The translations under genes and the position numbers were made by a program. Source: Hyphomicrobium sp. (GTDB lineage Bacteria > Pseudomonadota > Alphaproteobacteria > Rhizobiales > Hyphomicrobiaceae). Taken from it: a stretch of DNA of 64,000 nt. A model generated the notes under the pieces. The model saw nothing but the letters and a program-made list of their open reading frames with translations, had not been told where the DNA came from and did not search any database. Below are positions 1-9,176 of this stretch, piece after piece (positions within the stretch are counted from its first letter, which is position 1; the number at the start of each line of letters is the position of its first letter). The stretch covers positions 1-64,000 of the forward strand of contig JASBSU010000041.1 of NCBI GenBank assembly GCA_030148725.1, given 5' to 3'.

Positions 1-64
1 AGGCTTGGCGCGGGTTTGACGGCGCCGGGCCGGCCGCGTTTGGCAATCCGGTTCTGTTCCGCCG

Positions 65-181
65 TCATCCGCGAAAAGCGATGTGCCAGCGGCGCACGCA
101 ACGAGCGTCCCGTTGCCGAACTTCATCAGTGGCGGTAGCGAAGCACTTCCCGATCGCAATCGAGCCGTAGCTTACTGGCAT
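65..181 (-). CDS. Possible small ORF, 38 aa, perhaps frameshifted
   Basis: A short reverse-strand frame starting MPVSYGSIAIGKCF and continuing to TATDEVR. This opening looks like the start of a small conserved protein, but after DEVRQ the frame becomes Arg-rich and stops, which would fit a frameshifted or decayed gene. No clear ribosome binding site was found. I do not recognise a function, and it could be a chance ORF. Confidence 0.2.
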   Translation of the reverse strand: MPVSYGSIAIGKCFATATDEVRQRDARCVRRWHIAFRG

Positions 182-225
182 TGAGTGATTCTCCCTGTTG
201 CGGTCCCGAATGATCGGGGCGGGTG

Positions 226-471
226 TCAAATGATCCGGTACTGGACAGGACGAGGCCGCCTGGGATTGAAGGCGCGACGCACATGGAAGTCGCAGTACGA
301 GTGACCTGCGAGCTTTGACTTGCCGCAATAGTGGAAGCCAGGAAGCAGCGGGTCGCCTGTCGGCCAGCGGCAGTGGTGGGGCAAAAGCGTCGCCATCGTT
401 TTTTGCTCTTTGAGCGGAATTACGATGTCGTCGATCGCTGCAGGTCTCGGGGGGCTTTTGAATGTTTCCAT
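226..471 (-). CDS. GcrA C-terminal-domain-like miniprotein (81 aa)
   Basis: The second half carries HCRWPTGDP, FHYCG and HSYCDFH, which is the pattern of the C-terminal end of the alphaproteobacterial cell-cycle regulator GcrA. In full-length GcrA this part contacts the housekeeping sigma factor, while an N-terminal helix-turn-helix reads methylated GANTC sites. Here the helix-turn-helix is absent: only about 30 unrelated residues precede the motif. The three Cys and one His (C..C..YCxxH) could form a metal site; that is inference. The start was chosen at METFKSPP to match the length of the paralogue at 31617-31844; a frame back to 549 and a shorter start at 396 are also open. No operon partner is evident. 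Confidence 0.6.
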   Translation of the reverse strand: METFKSPPRPAAIDDIVIPLKEQKTMATLLPHHCRWPTGDPLLPGFHYCGKSKLAGHSYCDFHVRRAFNPRRPRPVQYRII

Positions 472-596
472 CGGCGAGCTTAGCACGTATCCCACCGTTT
501 GCCGCGTTAATTGGGGTCTGACACTGAGAGAGAAGCGCCGCGCGCTCACCGCTACTGCCCGCGTAGACGGCGCTCAGAAGGCTCGCCCAATCGTCG

Positions 597-842
597 CTAG
601 GAACGCTTGGCCGCGGACACCGCTGCATCGAGATCGAGTTGCTGCCGGCCGAGCTGGAAAAGCTTGGAGATCGTCGAATCCACGCATGCTTCAATTTGCG
701 ATCGCGTGCCGGCATCGAGGTGCCTACCTGCCAGCGTTTTGTGCATTTGGAGAACTGCCGCTTCGACAACACGAAACTCATCGCCGACGCGGCGCTGCTC
801 GACGAGCAGGGGGCCAATTTCCATTTCAGTCACCTTTATCAA
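597..842 (-). CDS. Hypothetical small protein (81 aa)
   Basis: An 81-residue frame with a balanced composition and a mostly helical look (EAAVLQMHKTLAG, QIEACVDSTISKLFQLG). It reads more like a real protein than the Arg/Ser/Pro-rich frames on the opposite strand. A second Met, at MEIGPLL (start 824), could be the true start. I recognise no family. It lies upstream of the GcrA-C-like gene on the same strand, about 125 bases away, so they could be co-transcribed. Confidence 0.35.
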   Translation of the reverse strand: MIKVTEMEIGPLLVEQRRVGDEFRVVEAAVLQMHKTLAGRHLDAGTRSQIEACVDSTISKLFQLGRQQLDLDAAVSAAKRS

Positions 843-1453
843 AACGTACTGCTCGATTGCAGACGGCGGTAAGAAGGCATGCGGACCTTTGACAGGTGGT
901 CGTCTCGCGCCTTTTTCGATAGCGCGGCTAACCGCATGGGGGCTGTGCGGCCGCTGATTGTGGCCGTTTGTGCCGATCGTCGATCACCTTCTAGCAACAA
1001 ATCTCGATGATCGGCGGGAGAGGGAAAGCTCAAGAGCGGATGGAGCTTTAGGCGGCACCACACTAACACCGATCGGGGCGCTGGCCTAATGATCCTGGTC
1101 GGGTGTAACGCACAAGTCGAGACGTGGCGTCTTGCATCCCGGCGGAACTACCCATTTGCTTCGTATATTCGTGCGGACCGTTGACCAGCGCAACGACACC
1201 AGCGGCGAGCTTTTATTTGCTCCGCGCAGTCGTCTTGTCGCGCGAGACCTTTTCGAGATCAGCGTCGACCGCGATGGCCGCGATCTCGTCGCACAGATGT
1301 CGATCGTCTACGCGGCCTCGCTCGCGCCTTATGCTGCCAGCCGGGCCAAGCCTCGGCTCTCGCGGGTGAGGAATTTGTAACTGTCCGACGTCCAGAGCGG
1401 GTTATAGCGTGGGATATTCGTTGCGGTCGTGCCTCGATCCAGGAGGACTCTCC
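843..1453. other. Stretch without a supportable gene
   Basis: About 600 bases with no convincing coding frame. The open frames on both strands (for example 1124-1380 forward) have shadow-like, Arg-rich or low-information translations. The last bases hold the AGGAGGA ribosome binding site at 1441-1447 of the next gene. Confidence 0.4.
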
Positions 1454-1942
1454 ATGGCTAATGTTTTGCTCAACCGTCGAGACCTCATCGCTGCGGGCGG
1501 AGTTCTCGTGGCGCTTGGCCTTCCGGGCCTGCGTTTGTCTGCGATGGCGCAAGGCGTCGCGCCGACCCCCTCAATGCCGGGCGGGTCAAACAATTACCGA
1601 TCCGGTGCGGCGATCGTGGAGCGGATTGGCGGGGGCGGTTTCTGGATGAGCGGCACCGTGCGACGTGCCGGAGATGGCGCGCCGCTTCCAGGTCAACGCA
1701 TCCAGATTTGGGCGCATACGACGGAAGGTCACGAACGCGATCCCCAGAGCCATGGGGCTACGCTCACGGATGCAAACGGCCGGTTTCGGCTTGAGATGCC
1801 GCAGATCGTCCCTGCATTCGGTCAGGCCCACGGCCACCTCGCGTATGACAGCGGCGAGTTCGAGACCGTCTTTCTTCGTCCCTTGATGGCGAGCGCCAAA
1901 GACAAGAGCCTCGAGGCCCATTTCGTCCTCAAGCCGGTTTGA
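1454..1942 (+). CDS. Tat-exported intradiol-dioxygenase-like protein
   Basis: A 162-residue protein. The N-terminus has a twin-arginine signal (NRRDLIAAGG, Arg8-Arg9, then a hydrophobic stretch to about residue 30 and an AMA cleavage region). The mature part resembles the core of intradiol ring-cleavage dioxygenases: SGTVRRAGDGAPLPGQRIQIW, LTDANGRFRLEMP, and AHGHLAY (H126, H128), which falls where the family has the iron-binding HxH pair. The tyrosine ligand expected near GRFRL is not obvious, so it may be a non-catalytic or carrier-like member. The start at 1454 was chosen because AGGAGGA lies 6 bases upstream; a longer in-frame start at 1409 would bury the Tat motif. It is followed 22 bases later by a ferric-reductase-like gene, probably one operon. 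Confidence 0.7.
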   Translation: MANVLLNRRDLIAAGGVLVALGLPGLRLSAMAQGVAPTPSMPGGSNNYRSGAAIVERIGGGGFWMSGTVRRAGDGAPLPGQRIQIWAHTTEGHERDPQSHGATLTDANGRFRLEMPQIVPAFGQAHGHLAYDSGEFETVFLRPLMASAKDKSLEAHFVLKPV

Positions 1943-1964
1943 GCGCCGCAACGGGTCAGGGCAC

Positions 1965-2597
1965 ATGAGATTTGTCCGGCTCAGCCTGATCTGGGCGGCC
2001 GTGTTGATCGTGGTGGCGGTGCCGGTCACCGCTGCCGCGCTCAGTCCGTTGTTCGCCTGGCGCGACCCTATTTATATCGTTGCGTGTCTTGCCGGGGTGG
2101 CGGGGCTCGCTCTGATGATGTTCCAGCCATTGCTGATAGGCGGCTACCTGCCTGGGCTCTCGCCTTATCGATCACGGCGCGTGCATCTTTGGACCGGAGG
2201 GCTGTTGGTCGCAGCCGTCGTCATGCATGTCCTCGGACTTTGGATCACCAGCCCGCCGGATGTGGTCGACGCACTTCTCTTCAGATCTCCGACGCCCTTT
2301 TCCGCCTGGGGCGTGATAGCCATGTGGGCTATTTTCGTCGTCGCCGTGATGGTGGTGCTCCGCAACCGGCTCGGACTGCGCCCACGCACCTGGCGCATTG
2401 CTCATACGTTTCTCGCAGCCGTGATTGTCACCGTAACCGCTGTTCACAGCATCCTTGTGGAAGGGACCATGGAAATGGTGTCGAAGGTCGCTTTGTGCGG
2501 ACTGATCGTTGCCGCAACACTAAAAGTGATTGCCGACAGACGTGTGTGGCGAGGCCGATCACGTCCCGGAGAGAGGACCGCGGCGCGACAATCTTGA
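1965..2597 (+). CDS. Ferric-reductase-like transmembrane haem protein
   Basis: A 210-residue membrane protein with about six hydrophobic segments. Two pairs of histidines are each 14 residues apart (H74/H88 and H147/H161) on consecutive helices, the arrangement of the bis-haem b core of ferric reductase and YedZ/MsrQ-type proteins. It has no flavin or NAD domain, so electrons would have to come from a partner. The gene directly before it encodes a Tat-exported protein, so the pair could form a periplasmic redox unit, as MsrP/MsrQ do; that is inference from context, since the Tat protein is not MsrP-like. The C-terminus is Arg-rich and cytoplasmic. Confidence 0.75.
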   Translation: MRFVRLSLIWAAVLIVVAVPVTAAALSPLFAWRDPIYIVACLAGVAGLALMMFQPLLIGGYLPGLSPYRSRRVHLWTGGLLVAAVVMHVLGLWITSPPDVVDALLFRSPTPFSAWGVIAMWAIFVVAVMVVLRNRLGLRPRTWRIAHTFLAAVIVTVTAVHSILVEGTMEMVSKVALCGLIVAATLKVIADRRVWRGRSRPGERTAARQS

Positions 2598-2630
2598 TCG
2601 GTCTTACAAGTAACGACAGCGATTCAACCG

Positions 2631-3602
2631 ATGTCTTCCGACGATCATGTCATTGACTGGCTCTTAGGTTCCGACCCTGCCATTCGGTGGCAGGTCATGC
2701 GCGATCTGCTCGGTCTGCCGGAGCAAACCTGGCGAGCCGAGCGCTCCAAGGTCGAACGTCACGGCTGGGGTGCGCGTCTGTTCGCGATGCAGGACGGTGA
2801 TGGCCAATGGGCCGGCGGCGCGTTCGTGCCGAGAGATTTCACCGCAGAGACCTGGCGCGATGAAGGGCAGCCGTGGACGGCGACCTGCTGGACCTTAGCG
2901 CAGCTGCGCGAATTCGGACTCGAGCCGAATTGTGCCTGCGCTCAGCGGACAGTTCGTCTAATCGGCGAGAACGCCCTCTGGGAGCACGACGGGCAGCCTT
3001 ATTGGTCCGGCGAAGTCGAAGAGTGCATCAACGGCCGCACCGTCGCCGATGGCGCTTATTTTGGCGTCGATGTCTCGGCAATCGTGGAGCGCCTAATCCA
3101 CGAACGTCAGCCAGACGGCGGCTGGAATTGCGAGCGCGCCAACGGGTCCCTTGCATCGTCGTTTGATACGACAATCAGCGTTCTGGAGGGGCTGCTCGAA
3201 TATGAATGCCGCGTCGGTCCCAGCGAGCAAACTCAAAGTGCTCGTCGGAGCGGCGAGGAATATTTGCTAGCCAGGCAGCTCTTTCGGCGTCGGAGCACCG
3301 GCGAGCCGGCAGACCGCAAATACCTGGAGTTCTCGCATCCTAATTATTGGCGATATGACATTCTTCGTGCTGCGGACTACATGCGCCGGGCGGCCAAATT
3401 CGACGGCGCGAATCCAGATCACAGGCTTGGGGACGCTATCGAGATCATACGTGCGAAGCGTCAGAGCGACGGCGGATGGCTGGCTGACTGGGCGGCGTCC
3501 GGACGACGTTGGTTCGAAATGGATGACGGAGTAGGCCGACCGTCACGGTGGATCACGCTGCGAGCTCTACGCGTCCTGAAGTGGTGGGATGGTAACCGCT
3601 AG
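2631..3602 (+). CDS. Squalene-cyclase-like alpha/alpha-toroid protein
   Basis: A 323-residue soluble protein with no signal peptide. It carries QW-type motifs spaced through the chain (QDGDGQW near residue 54, QPDGGWN near 163, QSDGGWL near 281) and helical repeats typical of terpenoid cyclase/prenyltransferase toroids. The DxDD motif of squalene-hopene cyclase is not visible and the length is about half that of such enzymes, so I would not call it a cyclase. Related proteins are usually annotated as hypothetical or prenyltransferase-like. It starts 33 bases after the ferric-reductase-like gene and may belong to the same transcript. Confidence 0.6.
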   Translation: MSSDDHVIDWLLGSDPAIRWQVMRDLLGLPEQTWRAERSKVERHGWGARLFAMQDGDGQWAGGAFVPRDFTAETWRDEGQPWTATCWTLAQLREFGLEPNCACAQRTVRLIGENALWEHDGQPYWSGEVEECINGRTVADGAYFGVDVSAIVERLIHERQPDGGWNCERANGSLASSFDTTISVLEGLLEYECRVGPSEQTQSARRSGEEYLLARQLFRRRSTGEPADRKYLEFSHPNYWRYDILRAADYMRRAAKFDGANPDHRLGDAIEIIRAKRQSDGGWLADWAASGRRWFEMDDGVGRPSRWITLRALRVLKWWDGNR

Positions 3603-3653
3603 CCCTCACGGTCGTCGGCGCGATGGTCGACGTTCGCGGCAACGGTCATGCGC

Positions 3654-6600
3654 CTATCTGCCGACCGGAGCCTGCCTAGCCGCGGCATTCAATTCGTCCA
3701 TGAGTTTCTGCGTTTCCGCAGCGCGTGGCTTCGATAGCGGTGCCAGGATCCGGTACATCACCGGCGTCAGGAACAGCGTGAAGATCGTTGCCAGGCCGAG
3801 ACCGCCGATGATGATCCAGCCGAGTGCGAGGCGCGCCTCAGCGCCAGCGCCGCTGGCCCAGACGAGCGGTAATGCACCGAGAACTGCCGCAGCCATCGTC
3901 ATCATCACCGGACGCAAGCGGGTGCGGCAGGCCTCGCGAATAGCCTCGTCAACAGTCGAGCCCTCATCGCGCCGGATGTTGGCGAACTCGACGATGAGGA
4001 TGCCGTTCTTGGCCATGACGCCGACCAGCAGGACGAGCCCGATCTGGCTGTAGACATTGAGCGTACCGCCCGACAGCGCGATAGCAAAGGCGGCGCAGGC
4101 GAGGCCGAACGGCACCGTGAGGATAATGACGAAGGCGCTCGTTACGCTCTCGAACTGCGCGGCAAGCACCAGAAAGACCACCAGGAAGGCGATGGCGAAT
4201 ACGAAGGCTGTGTTCTGCGTCGTCTCCGCGAGCGTTTTGGCCTCGCCGAGCAACGTGATCGACATATCGCGATCCAATACCTTGGGCGCCGTCTGCTGCA
4301 TCATCTTGACGGCGTCACCGAGTACAACGCCGTCGTTGAGGTTGGCCGTCACGCCGACGGCGCGCTGGCGATCCTCGCGGCTGAGCGTTGGCGCGATCGC
4401 GACTTCCTGGATGGTGACCAGCGAAGACAGCGTGATGAAACCGCCGTCGGCCGTCTTGACGAATAGGTTCTGCAAGTCGGATGGATCGTTTATCGGTCGC
4501 CCGCCGGCCTTTACTTGGATCTCGACGATATCGTCATCGATGAACAGGTCGGCGGCTTTTTGATAGTCGATCATCGCGTTGATGAGGCTGGTGATCGTCT
4601 CGATGGGAACGCCGAGCTTCGTTGATGCCTCGCGGTTGACGCGCACCGAGAGCTGAGGCTGCGTGGTATCGTAGTCCGTTCGCACGCTGCGGAACTCTGG
4701 CAGACCTTGCAGTTCGCTGATCATCTTCTGCGCTGTTGCGGCCAGGCGTTCATAATTGGGTCCGACGATGGCGAAGCGCAGTCCCTGGCCTCCGCCGCGA
4801 ATGCCTAGGCTGTTGGCGCCCATGACGGAGATCTGCAAGCCGGGAAGGTCGCCGAGCTTTTTCTGCAGCTCGGCCTGGATCTGCTGCTGCGTACGTTCGC
4901 GGTCATGCCAGTCAGCGAGCGAGGCAATGACGATGGCGCGGTTGGCGCCGCCGTTGCCGATCGAGGACAGGACGTGGGTCACCTCGCCGGACTCTCGGTA
5001 GGGTGCGATTATGCCCTCGACGCGGCTCGTCAGCTTGGACATGTAATCCAGGTTGGCGCCCTGCTGCGCCTGCAGGCGGATCTGCATGACGCCGCGGTCC
5101 TCGGTCGGCGTAATCTCCTGCTTCAAGGCCAGGAAGGTGATGAGGCCGAGCGCGCCGAACCCGAGGCAAGCGAGCACGACGATCCAGCGCAGTCGCAGGG
5201 CGAACTCGACGATGCCCATGTAGAAGTTGGAGAGCGACGTTCCCACACGGCCCATGAACGAATTGGGATCGTGCCCTTCGTCACCCGTCCCCAGTTTGGA
5301 GGCGAGCATCGGGCAGATGGTGAGCGCGACAGCGGACGATATCGTCACCGAGAACGCAAGTACGAAGCCGAACTCGGAGAACAGGCTGCCGACGATGCCC
5401 GGCATGAACGAGACGGGGATGAAGACAGCGGCCAGCGTTGCTGTCGTGGCGAGAACCGCAAAGACGATCTCGCGCGTACCGAGCACCGCTGCCGCGCGCG
5501 GTCCTGCGCCCAGCACCCGGTGGCGGGCAATGTTTTCGATGACGACGATGGCGTCGTCGACGACCAGGCCGGTGGCGACGACGAGCGCGAGGAGGGTGAT
5601 GACATTGATGGAGAAGCCGACGGCCCACACGGCGGCAAGGGTGCCGATGAGCGAGACAGGGATGGAGATGGCGGGTGCCACGGTGGCGCGGAAGGAGCGT
5701 AAGAACGCAAGGATGATGAGAATTACGATGATGTTGGCGAGCACGAGCGTGATCACCACCTCGCGCACGGACTCGCTGATGAAGATGGCATCGTCGGAAG
5801 TGATGTTGATTTCGACGCCAGCAGGGAGCGACTTGCGCAGTTCATCGACAGCGGCCTTGACGCCGTTGGAGATGTCGATGGTGTTGGCCTGAGCCTGGCG
5901 GATGATGTCGATGCCGATGGAATTGCGGCCGTTGAGGCGGGTGAGCGCTGTCGCCTCCTGGAAGCCCCAACGAACGAAGGCGACGTCTTTGACCTTGGTT
6001 TGCGAATTGATCTCGAGATCGCCGACGTCTTCGGGCGTCGCGACGGGTGCTTCGGCGCGCACGAGCAGTTGCTGCGTTGCATTTTCCAGCGCACCGGAGG
6101 GCGCTGTAATGGACCCCTTGCCGATAGCCGTCGTCAGATCTGCGAGGCTGATGCCGCGGGCGGCAAGCGCCGTCTGATTCACACGCACCTCGATGATGCG
6201 CGCTCGCAGGCCGTAGGAGTTCGCAGCGGCGACGCCATCGACGGCTGCGAGCTTGTCCTCGATGACGTTTTGGACGAGATCCGTCAGCTCGCCTTCGGAC
6301 AGTTTCTCCGCCGACACTGAGAGCTGCATGATGGGCGACGCGTCGGCATCGGCTTTGACGACCTTGGGCTCATCCTCCATGTCCTCGGGAAGCTGGTTGA
6401 CGATTCCGGCAACGGCATCGCGAACGTCCATGGCGGCGGTATCGAGATTGGTGCTCGAGGAGAACTCGATCGAGATGCGCGCCGAGCCGTACGACGAATT
6501 GGACGAGATGCTGGTGACGCCCTGCACACGCGAAACCGCGCTCTCGATGACCGCTGTGATCTGCGAGTCGATGCTCTCGGGCGTCGCGCCGGCGTAGGCT

Positions 6601-6806
6601 GCACGCACAGTTACGACAGGGCGGTCGACATCCGGCAGTTCGCGCACCTCGATGCCCTGATAGGCGGCGACTCCGGCAATGATGATCAGCAGGTTGAGGA
6701 CGATCGCAAGAATCGGACGGCGTACGAAGATGCCGACCCAGCCGCCGTCGTCGGCGCCGATCTGAGGAGGTCCAGGTTCGCCTGGAGGCACATTTTTATG
6801 TTGCAC
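3654..6806 (-). CDS. RND multidrug efflux permease (AcrB/HAE1 type)
   Basis: A 1050-residue inner-membrane pump subunit that uses proton influx to drive substrates out of the periplasm. It shows the RND plan: a TM helix after FVRRPILAIVLNLL, a large periplasmic loop, the TM block with VVDDAIVVIEN (the proton-relay Asp pair), a second periplasmic loop and the C-terminal block with GVMAKNGILIVEFAN. Length is typical of the HAE1 family. The start is GTG with GGGGA 6 bases upstream. The adaptor gene lies 33 bases upstream on the same strand, so the two form an operon. No outer-membrane channel gene is adjacent, so it probably uses a TolC-like protein encoded elsewhere. The substrate cannot be read from sequence. 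Confidence 0.95.
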   Translation of the reverse strand: MQHKNVPPGEPGPPQIGADDGGWVGIFVRRPILAIVLNLLIIIAGVAAYQGIEVRELPDVDRPVVTVRAAYAGATPESIDSQITAVIESAVSRVQGVTSISSNSSYGSARISIEFSSSTNLDTAAMDVRDAVAGIVNQLPEDMEDEPKVVKADADASPIMQLSVSAEKLSEGELTDLVQNVIEDKLAAVDGVAAANSYGLRARIIEVRVNQTALAARGISLADLTTAIGKGSITAPSGALENATQQLLVRAEAPVATPEDVGDLEINSQTKVKDVAFVRWGFQEATALTRLNGRNSIGIDIIRQAQANTIDISNGVKAAVDELRKSLPAGVEINITSDDAIFISESVREVVITLVLANIIVILIILAFLRSFRATVAPAISIPVSLIGTLAAVWAVGFSINVITLLALVVATGLVVDDAIVVIENIARHRVLGAGPRAAAVLGTREIVFAVLATTATLAAVFIPVSFMPGIVGSLFSEFGFVLAFSVTISSAVALTICPMLASKLGTGDEGHDPNSFMGRVGTSLSNFYMGIVEFALRLRWIVVLACLGFGALGLITFLALKQEITPTEDRGVMQIRLQAQQGANLDYMSKLTSRVEGIIAPYRESGEVTHVLSSIGNGGANRAIVIASLADWHDRERTQQQIQAELQKKLGDLPGLQISVMGANSLGIRGGGQGLRFAIVGPNYERLAATAQKMISELQGLPEFRSVRTDYDTTQPQLSVRVNREASTKLGVPIETITSLINAMIDYQKAADLFIDDDIVEIQVKAGGRPINDPSDLQNLFVKTADGGFITLSSLVTIQEVAIAPTLSREDRQRAVGVTANLNDGVVLGDAVKMMQQTAPKVLDRDMSITLLGEAKTLAETTQNTAFVFAIAFLVVFLVLAAQFESVTSAFVIILTVPFGLACAAFAIALSGGTLNVYSQIGLVLLVGVMAKNGILIVEFANIRRDEGSTVDEAIREACRTRLRPVMMTMAAAVLGALPLVWASGAGAEARLALGWIIIGGLGLATIFTLFLTPVMYRILAPLSKPRAAETQKLMDELNAAARQAPVGR

Positions 6807-6839
6807 TTTCAGTCCCCGCGATGATCTGAGCGAAACGGC

Positions 6840-7925
6840 TTAGGAGGCTTCCTGTGGGCGCACGGTCTGACCTGCACGCAGGAAACTTCCGCCTTCGACG
6901 ACGATCTTCTCGCCGGACTTCAAGTCGGCATCCACGTTCACGCGGTCACCGTCGCGTGCCAGGATCGCGACGTTGACGCGTTCGACAGTGTTCTTGTCGG
7001 TTAGCCGCCACACGAACGCGCCCTGCCGGTCCCACTGGATGGCGAGGGCCGGCACCACTGGGCGCTCATCGCCTGGAAGCTGCACCGAGATGGAGAATGT
7101 CGAGCCGGGAATGAGCTTATAGTCGGGGTTGGGGATTTCGGCCCGAACGGTCAGCGTGCGCGTCACTGGGTCAATGCGCGTGCCGACGGCTTGAAGCTTG
7201 CCGGCATAGGGTTCGCCGGCGCGCGTTACGAGTGTCGCTCGTACCGGCAGGCCGACTTTCATCGCGCCGGCGACAGCTTCGGGTACAGTGAATTCGATGA
7301 GCAGCGTCGAGCGGTCATCGATCGGCGCGATCGGCGAGTCGACCGCCAGATAGTCACCCGCTTCCAGGCTCGACAAACCCATTATGCCCTTGAAGGGCGC
7401 CTTTAAAGTTCGCTGGTCGAGAGCGTCCTTGGCGCGTCGCAGTTCGGCATCGGCAACCTTGAGTGCGGTATCGGCCTGCGCCACCGCAACGCGCGTTATT
7501 GTTCCCTCATTCAATTGCTTGTAGCGGTCGACCGTATCGGCGGCCTGTTGGCGCTGCGCCTCGGCGGTCTCGACGGCGATTGCTTCCAGCGCGGAGTTGA
7601 GCTTCACCAAGGGCTGATTGGCCTCGACCATCTGCCCGCCCTCGAACATCACCTCGTCGATGACGCCGGCAACGCGGGTCGTCATTGTGACCTGCTGGCG
7701 GGCGCGGGCGGATCCTACAGCGGCGATGCGCTCATTGATGCGCTCCACCTTGACATCGGAGAGGGTCACTGGTGTCAGGGCGTTGGGGCCGCGCGAACCG
7801 CTCGCGGCTCGCTGAGCGACGGCTTCCGGGCTCGCTGCGAGAAGGCTGCCCAACACGACTGTGAGGACGAGCATGACGCTTTGCCAGCGCAGGGCGTTGC
7901 GGCTCGGTTGAGCATATGTACGCAT
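6840..7925 (-). CDS. RND efflux periplasmic adaptor (AcrA/MexC type)
   Basis: A 361-residue membrane-fusion protein that links the RND permease to an outer-membrane channel. After a signal segment (VLTVVLGSLLAASPEAVAQ) come the lipoyl half-motif (AGVIDEVMFEGGQMVEANQPL), an alpha-helical hairpin (about 105-150), the second lipoyl half (LKAPFKGIMGLSSLEAGDYL) and beta-barrel and membrane-proximal domains. There is no lipobox cysteine, so it is processed as a soluble or uncleaved adaptor. The start at 7925 (MRTYAQ) is preferred over 8009 because of an AGGGGGG-type binding site just upstream and because it puts the signal peptide at the N-terminus. It is the first gene of the pump operon. Confidence 0.93.
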   Translation of the reverse strand: MRTYAQPSRNALRWQSVMLVLTVVLGSLLAASPEAVAQRAASGSRGPNALTPVTLSDVKVERINERIAAVGSARARQQVTMTTRVAGVIDEVMFEGGQMVEANQPLVKLNSALEAIAVETAEAQRQQAADTVDRYKQLNEGTITRVAVAQADTALKVADAELRRAKDALDQRTLKAPFKGIMGLSSLEAGDYLAVDSPIAPIDDRSTLLIEFTVPEAVAGAMKVGLPVRATLVTRAGEPYAGKLQAVGTRIDPVTRTLTVRAEIPNPDYKLIPGSTFSISVQLPGDERPVVPALAIQWDRQGAFVWRLTDKNTVERVNVAILARDGDRVNVDADLKSGEKIVVEGGSFLRAGQTVRPQEAS

Positions 7926-8602
7926 TATTGAGGCCCCCCTGGAGTTTCGTTCGTCGTGACCGTCGTATGTAACGAGAAACTGGGTTGGTGGGTAAATTCC
8001 GTCGCTCACCTACCTGCCATCGCGAACGCGGCAGGCCGGTATCGGAGCAGAGGCGATGCGCGGCGGTGAGACCGCGTGCGTGAGCTCGGGAGCAGAGGCA
8101 CCGGAGCGAGGGAAGCCCATGGCACGCGATGGCAAGCAGAGCGGTTCGTTAAGCCAAGCGCCCCTTGACCGTCTCTCCAACTTCAATGCGCTTGCAGACA
8201 AATGGGGAGCGAAGAGCCGAGAGCTCGCCGTCATCGATCCGTTAGAGCATCAGGAGGCGGCATCACGCCAACTAACGGGTAGGCGAGGGATCGCATCAGG
8301 AAAGGCGCAGGCCGATCCGGACGTACCCGGGTTCTCCATCCCCGAGAACATTGAGGTTCTGCATGCCTCCAACGTATCGAACGCAAGCCGGGCTGGAGTC
8401 AAAATATGCCTGCACGCTGCGGCCGTGCGCCTGATCGTGTCAAATCGCTTGCAGAGCATCTGACGCGGCGAACGCGTTCGCCAGGAAATTTGCCCGGTTC
8501 CTGTCAGGCAGATCGCCGTTGTTGGGCGCAGGCCGCTGGTTTTTATGATCATGAGGTGCCGCCACGCGGGGCGCGGTTCTCACGAAATTCAGGGAGGCGT
8601 GA
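7926..8602. other. Stretch without a supportable gene
   Basis: About 680 bases between the divergent pump operon and cupin gene. Open frames exist on both strands (8056-8463 forward, 8250-8552 reverse) but none has a recognisable domain, good start site or protein-like composition. A pump regulator might be expected here, but no TetR, MarR or LysR helix-turn-helix can be seen. It must hold the promoters of both flanking units. Confidence 0.4.
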
Positions 8603-9091
8603 ATGAAGGCTCTATTGGCAGGTGTCGCGGGTGCAGGACTGGCGATCCTGGCGGGCTATGCGCTCGCGGGGGGCGACCAGATCGAACGCATGACCACGAC
8701 GAAGATGGAGAGCTTCGAGCTGGACAGCATCGTCTGGAAGGATGAGCCCGTGCTTCCCGGTGAAGCCAAGAGTTCGGTTGTCATTGGCGATCCCAGCAAA
8801 CCCGGCGTGTTCATGGTCTATCTCAAGTTTCCAGCGAATTACGAGATACCGGCCCACACGCACCCCTTCACCGAGGTCGTCACGGTCCTGAAGGGCTCGG
8901 TCTGGAATGGGATGGGCGAAAAGCTCGATCGCCAGAAGGGCGAGAAACTCGGCGTGGGTGCCAGCTTCACGTTGCCGGCCGAGCACGCGCATTACTTATG
9001 GAACGAGGACGAGAGCGTGGTGCTTCTTACTGCCACCGGTCCATGGAACATCACGTACATCAATCCTGCCGACGATCCGCGCAAGAAGTGA
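8603..9091 (+). CDS. Exported cupin-domain protein
   Basis: A 162-residue protein with a cleavable or anchoring N-terminal segment (LLAGVAGAGLAILAGYALAGG). The cupin fold is shown by motif 1 (PAHTHPFTEVVTVLKGSVWNG) and motif 2 (PAEHAHYLWNEDE). The histidines AHTHP, E of TEVV and the His of HAHYLW would form the usual metal site. No specific reaction can be assigned. GGGAGG at 8591-8596 supports the start. It is single, and is separated from the convergent acyl-CoA dehydrogenase gene by a strong hairpin. Confidence 0.85.
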   Translation: MKALLAGVAGAGLAILAGYALAGGDQIERMTTTKMESFELDSIVWKDEPVLPGEAKSSVVIGDPSKPGVFMVYLKFPANYEIPAHTHPFTEVVTVLKGSVWNGMGEKLDRQKGEKLGVGASFTLPAEHAHYLWNEDESVVLLTATGPWNITYINPADDPRKK

Positions 9092-9119
9092 CTTGCTCAG
9101 GTATACGTGCCTAGGCAAG

Positions 9120-9159
9120 CAGTCGACCTCGATGGCATGCAACACATCGAGGTCGACTG
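9120..9159. terminator. Bidirectional terminator hairpin
   Basis: A perfect 15-bp inverted repeat (CAGTCGACCTCGATG at 9120-9134 and its complement at 9145-9159) with a 10-base loop lies between two convergent genes. The tails are only mildly T-rich (ATACTCTT on the plus side), so this is a structural call; it could serve both transcripts. Confidence 0.75.
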
Positions 9160-9176
9160 ATACTCTTAGGGGCTTG

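Noticed and set aside
65-817. 250-residue reverse frame at the window start
   Set aside because: It overlaps the better-supported GcrA-C-like and 81-residue frames, and is Ser/Arg-rich. Only its last 38 residues looked protein-like and are listed separately at low confidence.
4905-5702. Forward frame opposite the RND permease
   Set aside because: Asp/Gly/Arg-rich shadow of the reverse-strand gene, with no domain.
8056-8463. Forward frame after the first RND pump, considered as a missing regulator
   Set aside because: No helix-turn-helix or TetR/MarR features were found, and the start context is poor.
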